Source: an uncultured Duganella sp. (lineage in GTDB: Bacteria > Pseudomonadota > Gammaproteobacteria > Burkholderiales > Burkholderiaceae). From it: a stretch of DNA of 5,130 nucleotides. The stretch covers positions 1 through 5,130 of the forward strand of contig CAMLSG010000296.1 in assembly GCA_946482635.1 (NCBI GenBank), written 5' to 3'. Position 1 is the stretch's first letter; every line of letters starts with the position of its first letter. Of the stretch, positions 1 to 5,130 are shown one piece after another. The notes beneath the pieces were generated by a model, which ran no database searches, was not told the DNA's origin, and worked only from the letters and a program-made list of their open reading frames with translations. The translations under genes were made by a program, and so were the position numbers.

Positions 1-12
1 GCCGCCAAGTAA
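1..12 (+). CDS. Probable 3' end of an upstream plus-strand gene
   Basis: The first twelve bases read Ala-Ala-Lys-stop (TAA at 10-12) in the frame that begins at base 1. A strong terminator hairpin starts 14 bases later, which is what one expects just after the last gene of a plus-strand transcript. Only three residues are visible, so neither the product nor the frame can be confirmed. The call rests on the stop codon position relative to the terminator and could be chance. Confidence 0.35.
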   Translation, partial: AAK

Positions 13-26
13 TCCCGCTTCCCCCC

Positions 27-58
27 GAAAGGCCTCTTCGATCACGAAGAGGCCTTTC
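27..58 (+). terminator. Strong stem-loop transcription terminator
   Basis: Bases 27-40 and 45-58 are perfect reverse complements. They form a 14-bp stem closed by the four-base loop ATCA, with a GGCC core flanked by an A-run on the left arm and a T-run on the right. The run of T after the stem is short (it ends CCTTTC and continues GTCAATT), so this is a good hairpin with a modest U-tract. The near symmetry means it could work in both directions. Its position after a probable stop codon and before the phosphatase leader makes it the likely end of the upstream transcript and an insulator for the next gene. Confidence 0.8.
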
Positions 59-63
59 GTCAA

Positions 64-90
64 TTGCCCGTCATATTTCGAAAATACATT
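64..90 (+). promoter_or_regulatory. Weak candidate sigma70-type promoter for the PhoD-family gene
   Basis: Between the terminator and the start codon there is room for a promoter. The best pair I can find is TTGCCC (64-69, 4 of 6 to TTGACA) and TACATT (85-90, 4 of 6 to TATAAT), with a short spacer of 15 bases. The -10 candidate overlaps the left arm of the inverted repeat at 87-112. The terminator immediately upstream argues that the gene needs its own promoter somewhere in 59-110, but the exact boxes are uncertain. Confidence 0.3.
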
Positions 91-112
91 GATGTACCGT
101 TTAACATCAATG
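87..112 (+). promoter_or_regulatory. Perfect 9-bp inverted repeat in the phosphatase leader (operator or RNA hairpin)
   Basis: CATTGATGT (87-95) and ACATCAATG (104-112) are exact reverse complements separated by eight bases. The right arm ends on the first G of the Shine-Dalgarno GAGG (112-115), and the left arm overlaps the best -10 candidate. It could be a dimeric-repressor operator (17 bp centre to centre) or, as RNA, a hairpin that restricts ribosome access. I do not recognise the motif as the site of a named regulator. Confidence 0.5.
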
Positions 113-122
113 AGGCATCAAT

Positions 123-1733
123 ATGACGAATCCTGGTTATACCCGCCGGCGCTTCCTGACCCACACGGGAGCTTTCACGGTAGGCACGGCAGCATTTGGC
201 CTTTCCGGTTGCGGCTCCGGCAGTTCTCCTGCAGCACCGAACATCATTGCTGCCGAATCCGAGCGCCCCAAGCTGCCGTACGGTTTTCAGATTGGCGACA
301 TCGCCGATGGCCGGGCAGTCGTATGGTCGCGTTCCGACCGCCCTGCTCGCATGCGGGTAGAGTTCGACACCACTGAAGGCTTCCTCAATCCCCGCCAGGT
401 CCTTGGCCCGACCGCCACGGAAGCGAGCGATTTCACCAGCCGTATTGAGTTGACAGGCCTGCCCTCCGGCGAAAAGATCTTCTTGCGCGTTTCCTACGAC
501 AGCGCCACCGACCTGAAAATCGGCAGCGAACTGGCGACCGGCAGCTTCCGCACGCTGCCAACGCCGGACGGCAAGCGCCCTGTGCGTTTCGTATGGAGCG
601 GTGATACCGCAGGCCAGGGCTGGGGCATCAATCCCGAATTCGGCGGCATGAAAATCTACGAAGCCATGCGCAAGCGCCAGCCGGACTTCTTCGTGCACAG
701 CGGCGACAACATCTACGCCGACGGGCCAATCAGCGCTGAAGTAAAGGCCGAGAACGGGCGGACCTGGAAAAACCTCGTGATCCCGGAAGTCTCCAAAGTC
801 GCGGAAACGCTCAACGAATTCCGCGGCCGCTATCGCTATAACATGATGGACGAGAATATCCGCCGCTTCAACGCCGAAGTCCCGCAGATCTGGCAGTGGG
901 ATGACCACGAAGTCACCAACAACTGGTCGGCATCGAAAGACTTGAGCGCCGATACCCGCTACACGGAAAAGAACATCCAGACGCTGATCGCCCGAGGCAA
1001 ACAGGCATTCCTGGAATACGCCCCAATGCGCTGGGGCGACCAGCCTGAATCGCAGCGCGACTATCGCCGGATTCCCTATGGTCCGCTGCTCGACGTCTTC
1101 GTCCTCGACATGCGTTCGTATCGCGGGCCGAACAGCACAAACCTGCAAGCGGTCGAAAGCGACGCAAGCGCCTTCCTTGGCTCGGCCCAGGTGAAATGGC
1201 TCAAGGATTCGCTCGCGCAATCAATCGCAACGTGGAAGGTGATTGCCGCCGACATGCCTATCGGCCTGCAGGTCCCCGACGGCAAGGACGCCAGCGGCAC
1301 TCCACGCTGGGAGGCCATCGCCAACGGAAACGATGGCGTGCCGCTAGGACGCGAGATCGAAATGGCCGGCCTTCTGCGCGACATCAAGTCGATCAAGAAC
1401 GTGGTGTGGATAACTGCCGACGTCCACTACTGCGCCGCACACTACTACGATCCGGCGCTGGCCCAGTTCACCGACTTTTCGCCTTTCTGGGAATTCGTTG
1501 CAGGCCCACTGAACGCCGGTACCTTTGGCCCAAATCTCCTGGATGCGACCTTTGGGCCGCAGATCAAATTCCAGAAAGCGCCGCCCACCGGGCAAGCCAA
1601 TCTCTCACCGTTTGCCGGCTTCCAGTTCTTCGGCGAAGTGAATATTGACCCGCAGACGAAAGCATTCACCATCGATCTCAGGGACCTTGATGGCGTTTCG
1701 GTCTACTCCAACACCTTGCCCCCGGCCGCCTGA
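123..1733 (+). CDS. PhoD-family metallophosphatase (alkaline phosphatase D-like), Tat-exported lipoprotein
   Basis: Likely hydrolyses phosphomonoesters or phosphodiesters outside the cytoplasm, as PhoD-family enzymes do; the substrate here is unknown. The 536-residue protein opens with a textbook Tat motif (T7-R8-R9-R10-F11-L12), a hydrophobic stretch and a lipobox L27-S28-G29-C30, so it should be exported folded and lipidated at Cys30. An N-terminal PhoD_N-like beta domain (about 50-145) precedes the metallophosphatase core (about 153-510). Core motifs are SGDTAG (159-164), HSGDNIY (192-198), WDDHEVTNN (259-267), LDMRSYR (328-334) and ADVH (432-435). These supply the expected Asp, His, Asn and Tyr metal-site residues. 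The position that is a cysteine metal ligand in Bacillus PhoD appears to be Asp161. The ATG at 123 has GAGG seven bases upstream and places the Tat motif correctly. The gene is monocistronic by context, with a terminator upstream and a convergent gene eight bases after its stop. Confidence 0.93.
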   Translation: MTNPGYTRRRFLTHTGAFTVGTAAFGLSGCGSGSSPAAPNIIAAESERPKLPYGFQIGDIADGRAVVWSRSDRPARMRVEFDTTEGFLNPRQVLGPTATEASDFTSRIELTGLPSGEKIFLRVSYDSATDLKIGSELATGSFRTLPTPDGKRPVRFVWSGDTAGQGWGINPEFGGMKIYEAMRKRQPDFFVHSGDNIYADGPISAEVKAENGRTWKNLVIPEVSKVAETLNEFRGRYRYNMMDENIRRFNAEVPQIWQWDDHEVTNNWSASKDLSADTRYTEKNIQTLIARGKQAFLEYAPMRWGDQPESQRDYRRIPYGPLLDVFVLDMRSYRGPNSTNLQAVESDASAFLGSAQVKWLKDSLAQSIATWKVIAADMPIGLQVPDGKDASGTPRWEAIANGNDGVPLGREIEMAGLLRDIKSIKNVVWITADVHYCAAHYYDPALAQFTDFSPFWEFVAGPLNAGTFGPNLLDATFGPQIKFQKAPPTGQANLSPFAGFQFFGEVNIDPQTKAFTIDLRDLDGVSVYSNTLPPAA

Positions 1734-1741
1734 GCCAGCAG

Positions 1742-3361
1742 TTAGCCGCGCAGTGCCTTTTGCGCTGCGCGGTAGCCCCACCAGGACGCTTCTTCGAACA
1801 CGGAGAAGCCGCTCAAGTCGGAGTGCGCAAACAGGACCGGGCCATCCGTTTCGCGCAAGGCCTTCAGGCCCGCATCGCTGCGGAATCCCGGCACCGGAAC
1901 CGCCATCGCATGGCCGCGCAAAGTGATATCCACGCGCTCCACGCAACGTTCGAATTGTGCGCCGTAAGCCGCCTTCAGGTCGACGCTCGCCAGCGCCAGC
2001 AACTCTTCGCCGCTCGCTGCCATCATCCATTTGCGCGCCTCGCGCGGATCGCGGTCAGCCAGAGCCACGTAGCTGGTGAAGACCGTCTTTTCCGGCGGCG
2101 CCACGCGGATGTCCTGGTGCGTCGAGACCACGTAGCCCAGGCCCTTCGTCCCATGCACCACGTTATCCCACGACAGCGGCACCGCCGGCAGCTCCTGTGG
2201 AAAACGCTTCATCAGGAAATTCGCCACCATCCATGGCGCGTGAATTTGCTTGTGGACATCCGGCATGTTTTCCACAACCCTCGCCGCGACATGCAGCGGC
2301 ATCGCGGAAATAACGCGGCGCGCGCGGATCGTGAACGTGCGCGGCACACTGCGTTCGAGCGCAAAGCAAAGCACTTCCACGCCCCGCCCCTGGCCCGTGC
2401 CGCCACTGGCGTTATCCACCCGCACACGCACCGCGCTTCCCGCAAGGCGCTTGGGCCGTGCCAGCCGCTCCATCCCGCTGGCCAGCGCCTGCAGCCCCTC
2501 CGGCCAGGTCAGCCAGGCCCCCTGCTCCGCGTTCTCCGCTTCGCCGCCACGGCCGCAGAAGTAGTGCAAACCCGCCCAGGCGGAGACCGCCTCAAGCCCC
2601 GCGCCGTAATCGTCGCGGCAGCAGTAGTCCATGTACCACAGCAAAGAAGGCGCGCGATAGCCATGCTGGGCAAGCCAGGCGCCAAAGCTCATGGCATCGA
2701 GCTGCGCCGCCTCCGCATCCGTCGACGAATGCTCGCTGGGGAAAGTGAACCTGCGTCTTCCATCCTCGCCGACCGCATTGCGCAACGCTTCCACTTGCGC
2801 AAAGAAGCGCTTGTGCTCGGCCAATTCGGCATCCGGCACCCCTTCATGCGGCAAGACGCCCTCCTGCCAGACGCCGTTGAACAGCAGCCGGTCTTCCGGC
2901 GCATGCAGCACAAAACGCTCGTCGTAATAAGGTTTGCGCGACGTTGCCCCGCGCTGGATCACGCCCAGGTCCGCCAGCAGTTCGCGCACATGGGCGCATT
3001 CCTCGGTCGGCAGCGGCAGGTAATGCGCGCCCGTCGGGTACCCCAACGCGCCGAATCGCCCGCCAGCAGCATTACCATATGGCTCGGGTCCGTCCAGCAT
3101 CAGGAAGTCATCATGCCCCTGCTTTCGCAACTGCCAGGCAGCAGTCAACGCCGCAACACCGGAACCGAGGATCAGCACATCCGCCGTCAATGACTGCGAC
3201 GGCGCAGGCAAAGGCTTGCGGTCGCGCAGGAAGTGTCCTTCATCGCGCCCAGGCGCATTCACGACCGGCGTAATCTCCTGCCATCGCAGGTATCCAGCCA
3301 CGCTGCCCGCAGCGGTAACGCCGCCGGCAGCAGCCCAGGCCAGGAAAGAACGACGCAGCAT
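1742..3361 (-). CDS. FAD-dependent oxidoreductase (amine-oxidase-like flavoprotein) with Tat-type signal
   Basis: The 539-residue protein looks like an FAD enzyme of the amine oxidase/NAD(P)-binding Rossmann group. The N-terminus carries twin arginines R3-R4-S-F-L followed by an Ala/Gly-rich hydrophobic segment to about 24. That suggests Tat export with FAD already loaded, either cleaved or kept as an anchor; no lipobox is seen. The Rossmann FAD site is at 61-90 (DVLILGSGVAAL, with Ala in place of the third glycine, and Asp90 ending the second strand). It is followed by a GG-R doublet (100-102) and GAHYLPLP (111-118). A vicinal cysteine pair, YCCRDDYG (246-253), sits mid-protein. The C-terminal segment (about 508-536: VLFAHSDLSGFS, then WWGYRAAQ) resembles the second FAD-contact region of this superfamily. 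The ATG shares one base with the stop of the upstream gene (TGATG), and AGGGTGA lies seven bases before it, so translation is probably coupled. The substrate is unknown; an amine linked to the upstream aminopropyltransferase-like enzyme is an inference. Confidence 0.88.
   Translation of the reverse strand: MLRRSFLAWAAAGGVTAAGSVAGYLRWQEITPVVNAPGRDEGHFLRDRKPLPAPSQSLTADVLILGSGVAALTAAWQLRKQGHDDFLMLDGPEPYGNAAGGRFGALGYPTGAHYLPLPTEECAHVRELLADLGVIQRGATSRKPYYDERFVLHAPEDRLLFNGVWQEGVLPHEGVPDAELAEHKRFFAQVEALRNAVGEDGRRRFTFPSEHSSTDAEAAQLDAMSFGAWLAQHGYRAPSLLWYMDYCCRDDYGAGLEAVSAWAGLHYFCGRGGEAENAEQGAWLTWPEGLQALASGMERLARPKRLAGSAVRVRVDNASGGTGQGRGVEVLCFALERSVPRTFTIRARRVISAMPLHVAARVVENMPDVHKQIHAPWMVANFLMKRFPQELPAVPLSWDNVVHGTKGLGYVVSTHQDIRVAPPEKTVFTSYVALADRDPREARKWMMAASGEELLALASVDLKAAYGAQFERCVERVDITLRGHAMAVPVPGFRSDAGLKALRETDGPVLFAHSDLSGFSVFEEASWWGYRAAQKALRG
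1746..1772 (+). terminator. GC-rich hairpin just after the phosphatase stop codon
   Basis: CCGCGCAG (1746-1753) and CTGCGCGG (1765-1772) are exact reverse complements. In plus-strand RNA the stem can extend inward by a U-G wobble and two G-C pairs, leaving a five-base loop. It starts 12 bases after the phosphatase stop and lies inside the last codons of the convergent flavoprotein gene. No U-tract follows, so it may act as a 3'-end stabilising or pausing structure rather than a strict intrinsic terminator. The repeat could also partly reflect Arg/Ala codons in the flavoprotein tail. Confidence 0.4.
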
Positions 3362-4872
3362 CAGCGAATCACCCTGCGCCAGTCCTGCTCGAATTCATGC
3401 ACCAGCGATTGTGTGTTGAGGCGGTTCGGCGCCATCGGCAGCGGTTTCATGTCCGGTGGGAAGGCGAACATTGCCTTCGTGGTCTCTGCATTCAGGAAAC
3501 GCATCGGAAGGCTGTACGCCTCGGGCGGCCGGTAATCAAGCTGCGGCGAAGCCATGATGAAGCCCCATTCGCCAAAAGACGGCACATACAGGTGATACGG
3601 CCAGGTACGCATGCCTACGTCGCGCAACGTCGCATCCACCGTCCAATAGGCATGCGGCGCGAAGAACGGCGAGGTCGCCTGCACCACCACCAGGCCACTG
3701 GCGGCAATATGCTTCTTCAGCACGCCGTAGAACGGCACTGAATACAACTTGCCCAGCGCGAAACTGGAAGGATCGGGAAAATCGACAATCGCTGCATCGA
3801 ACATGTCCTGGTTCTGCTGCAGCCAGATCGCCGCGTCGGCATTCACCACCGTCACGCGCTTGTCTCGGAAAGAACCCTTGTTCAGCGCCACCAGCTCATC
3901 GCGCTGGGTGAAGGCCGCCGTCATCGCCGGGTCCAGGTCCACCAAGGTGACGTGTTCGACCTGTGGATAACGCAGGACTTCGCGCAGCGCCAGCCCGTCG
4001 CCGCCGCCCAGGATCAGCACCCGCTTGGCCCACGGCAGCGCGCCCATCACCGGATGCACCAGCGCTTCGTGGTACCGATATTCGTCGCGCGAGGAGAACT
4101 GCAGGTTACCGTTGATGTACAGGCGCAGGTCGTCCTTCCACTTGGTGATCACCAGGCGCTGGTAAGGCGTGCTGGTCGAATACACGATTTCATCGCCAAA
4201 CAGGCCATGTTCGCCCCAGCCGGTCAGCCGGTCCGCGCCACTGAAGCCGATCACCAGCGCCAGCATCACTGCGCTGGCGCGCAGCAAACGGCCCGCTACG
4301 TTCGCCAACTCTGTGCGAAAAACGACAATTGTCCACAGGGCCACCGCGATATTCAGCATCCCGAAAAGGAAACCGGTGCGCACCAGGCCAAGCTGCGGCG
4401 CCAGCACCAGCGGGAACAGCAGCGACACCGCCAGCGCGCCAAGGTAATCGAAGGTCAGCACCCGGCTGACCAGCTCACTGAATTCCGTCTGGCGCGAATT
4501 CAGGGCGCGCATCACCAGCGGAATCTCCATGCCCACCATGGCCCCCACCAGGAATACCATTGTGTAAAGCAAGGTGCGGAACGGCGCGGAAGCCCACGCA
4601 AAAGTCATGAACAGCACTGCAGCCGACAGGCCGCCGATCAAGCCAACCGCCAGTTCAATGTCGACGAAGCGCGCCAGCACGTCTTCGTCCTTCACATACT
4701 TGGAGAAATGCGCTCCCACGCCCATCGCGAACAGGTAGCAGCCGATAATGGTGGAAAACTGCAGTACTGAGTCCCCCAGCAGGTAGCTGGAAAGCGCACC
4801 GGCGATTAATTCATAGGCAAGTCCGCAAGAAGCGACGACGAACACTGAAACTATGAGAATCTTTTTGGTCAT
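3361..4872 (-). CDS. Membrane protein with spermidine-synthase-like aminopropyltransferase domain
   Basis: The 503-residue protein has an N-terminal membrane half with about seven hydrophobic segments (roughly 5-25, 36-56, 72-93, 97-120, 142-160, 163-184 and a short one at 199-213). The C-terminal half resembles spermidine synthase. Family marks are Y237-Q238, the NG...RDEYRYHEALVHP block (254-274), the AdoMet-type nucleotide loop GGGDG (289-293), acidic VDLDP (311-315), D346, and VDFPDP (363-368) with D364 at the catalytic Asp position. KLYS (375-378) and GEWGF (434-438) follow. Soluble SpeE lacks the membrane half, so this is the membrane-bound paralogue type; donor and acceptor amines are not established. 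The ATG at 4872 is the only usable start: the same frame upstream reaches a TAA without another ATG, GTG or TTG, and no Shine-Dalgarno is visible. It is the first gene of a two-gene minus-strand operon with the flavoprotein. Confidence 0.9.
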   Translation of the reverse strand: MTKKILIVSVFVVASCGLAYELIAGALSSYLLGDSVLQFSTIIGCYLFAMGVGAHFSKYVKDEDVLARFVDIELAVGLIGGLSAAVLFMTFAWASAPFRTLLYTMVFLVGAMVGMEIPLVMRALNSRQTEFSELVSRVLTFDYLGALAVSLLFPLVLAPQLGLVRTGFLFGMLNIAVALWTIVVFRTELANVAGRLLRASAVMLALVIGFSGADRLTGWGEHGLFGDEIVYSTSTPYQRLVITKWKDDLRLYINGNLQFSSRDEYRYHEALVHPVMGALPWAKRVLILGGGDGLALREVLRYPQVEHVTLVDLDPAMTAAFTQRDELVALNKGSFRDKRVTVVNADAAIWLQQNQDMFDAAIVDFPDPSSFALGKLYSVPFYGVLKKHIAASGLVVVQATSPFFAPHAYWTVDATLRDVGMRTWPYHLYVPSFGEWGFIMASPQLDYRPPEAYSLPMRFLNAETTKAMFAFPPDMKPLPMAPNRLNTQSLVHEFEQDWRRVIR

Positions 4873-4882
4873 TTGCGTGCTT

Positions 4883-4911
4883 TTGTTCTAATATGTTTCT
4901 TTTGGTACAAG
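4883..4911 (+). promoter_or_regulatory. Candidate promoter for the DUF350 gene
   Basis: TTGTTC (4883-4888, 3 of 6) and TACAAG (4906-4911, 4 of 6) are spaced by 17 bases. They would start transcription near 4918, just before the ribosome site. A second option is TGGTCA (4866-4871) with TAATAT (4889-4894) and a 17-base spacer. Either one faces and overlaps the minus-strand promoter, so the two directions probably compete for RNA polymerase. Confidence 0.3.
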
Positions 4912-4919
4912 CTTGTCAC
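4890..4919 (-). promoter_or_regulatory. Candidate promoter for the spermidine-synthase-like/flavoprotein operon
   Basis: Read on the minus strand, GTGACA (4919-4914, 5 of 6 to TTGACA) and CATATT (4895-4890, 4 of 6 to TATAAT) are separated by 18 bases in an AT-rich stretch. Transcription would begin near 4883, giving a leader of only about ten bases before the ATG at 4872. The -35 box overlaps the palindrome at 4907-4916. Confidence 0.45.
4907..4916. promoter_or_regulatory. 10-bp perfect palindrome between the divergent genes (candidate operator)
   Basis: ACAAGCTTGT is its own reverse complement. It lies over the -35 box of the minus-strand promoter candidate and the -10 box of the plus-strand candidate, a place where one bound dimer could control both directions. 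At random a 10-bp palindrome is expected at about 1 in 1000 positions, so one in this 64-base gap is suggestive but not compelling. No regulator gene is present in the window. Confidence 0.35.
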
Positions 4920-4936
4920 TTTAACCGGGGATCGAC

Positions 4937-5130
4937 GTGAACGCCATCCTAAATTATCTGGTCCACCTGGCACTGGCCGCACTGTTGTTGGTAGTCTTCT
5001 TCAAAGCCTATACATGGATGACGCCATATGACGAAGTAAAACTGATCCGGCAGGGCAACCATGCCGCAGCCCTGTCGCTGGGCGGCGCCATGCTGGGCTT
5101 TTCGATGACCATCGCATCGAGCATCCTGCA
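4937..5130 (+). CDS. DUF350 family (YjfL-like) inner-membrane protein, 5' part
   Basis: The first 64 codons are present before the window ends. They encode one hydrophobic helix (about 3-23), a polar stretch with the MTPYDEVKLIRQGN pattern (28-41), and the start of a second helix rich in small residues (LGGAMLGF, 47-54). This matches the layout of DUF350 proteins such as E. coli YjfL, as I remember that sequence (ITP..E..LI...N.AA.L...G..LG). Full members are usually about 130-140 residues with four helices, so roughly half is missing here. The GTG start is supported by GGGGA at 4927-4931, five bases upstream, and by an in-frame TAA at 4922-4924 that excludes any longer form; the first in-frame ATG is codon 28, inside the conserved part. 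It is divergent from the spermidine-synthase-like operon. Its molecular function is unknown; in E. coli the family member sits near a PspA-like and a glutathionylspermidine-synthase-like gene. Confidence 0.85.
   Translation, partial: MNAILNYLVHLALAALLLVVFFKAYTWMTPYDEVKLIRQGNHAAALSLGGAMLGFSMTIASSIL

Noticed and set aside
27..58. The 14-bp inverted repeat as a mobile-element end or attachment site
   Set aside because: The four-base loop, GC core, flanking A/T runs and position after a stop codon fit a terminator. No transposase or target duplication is visible.
68..89. Possible Pho box upstream of the phosphatase
   Set aside because: CCGTCATA (68-75) matches a Pho half-site at 7 of 8 bases, but the second repeat eleven bases on matches poorly. 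A single half-site is not enough to claim PhoB control.
60..1220. Long minus-strand open frame (386 codons) antisense to the phosphatase gene
   Set aside because: No recognisable motif and no suitable start context. The plus frame carries clear PhoD-family motifs throughout, so this is a composition shadow.
1760..3193. Plus-strand open frame of 477 codons antisense to the flavoprotein
   Set aside because: The translation is rich in Arg, His and Gln with no domain-like pattern, typical of a GC-rich antisense shadow. The opposite strand encodes a coherent FAD protein.
3359..3363. The one-base overlap of the two minus-strand genes as a possible frameshift or fusion
   Set aside because: Both proteins are complete, with their own proper N- and C-termini, and the second gene has its own Shine-Dalgarno and Tat signal. 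This is an ordinary coupled operon junction.
3952..4770. Plus-strand open frame of 272 codons antisense to the membrane protein
   Set aside because: It is extremely rich in Gln, His and Arg, which is what hydrophobic codons give when read antisense. No motif or ribosome site supports it.

Overview
The window is a compact, GC-rich (roughly 60% by eye) bacterial chromosome segment. It holds three complete genes, the start of a fourth, and probably the last codons of a fifth. The protein types, the base composition and the gene association (membrane spermidine-synthase-like protein, FAD oxidoreductase, YjfL/DUF350 protein) suggest a Gram-negative proteobacterium. Betaproteobacteria, perhaps Burkholderiales/Oxalobacteraceae, is my best guess, but there is no rRNA or marker gene here to prove it. 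I see no mobile element, tRNA/rRNA, CRISPR array or integration scar.

Layout. Bases 1-12 read as the end of a plus-strand gene, followed by a strong 14-bp stem-loop terminator (27-58). A 64-base leader (59-122) contains a perfect 9-bp inverted repeat that reaches the Shine-Dalgarno. It leads into a plus-strand PhoD-family metallophosphatase (123-1733), whose signal peptide looks like that of a Tat-exported lipoprotein. Eight bases after its stop, the minus-strand pair ends. That pair is a membrane protein with a C-terminal spermidine-synthase-like domain (4872-3361), followed with a 1-base TGATG overlap by a FAD-dependent amine-oxidase-like flavoprotein with a Tat-type signal (3361-1742). A short AT-rich divergent region (4873-4936) with face-to-face promoter candidates and a 10-bp palindrome separates this pair from a plus-strand DUF350/YjfL-like membrane protein (4937 onward), which runs off the right edge.

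How the genes may work together. The most interesting unit is the right-hand module: the aminopropyltransferase-like membrane enzyme, the translationally coupled exported flavoprotein, and the divergent DUF350 protein. DUF350 proteins such as E. coli YjfL sit in an operon with a PspA-like protein and a glutathionylspermidine-synthase-like ATP-grasp protein. A role in polyamine-type modification at the envelope, with oxidation of an amine product by the flavoprotein, is therefore a reasonable inference. The substrate, product and physiological role are not known from the sequence. The PhoD-family gene has its own leader, is convergent to the module and may be functionally unrelated, although it too is an envelope enzyme. 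Long open frames antisense to the three genes were judged to be composition shadows.
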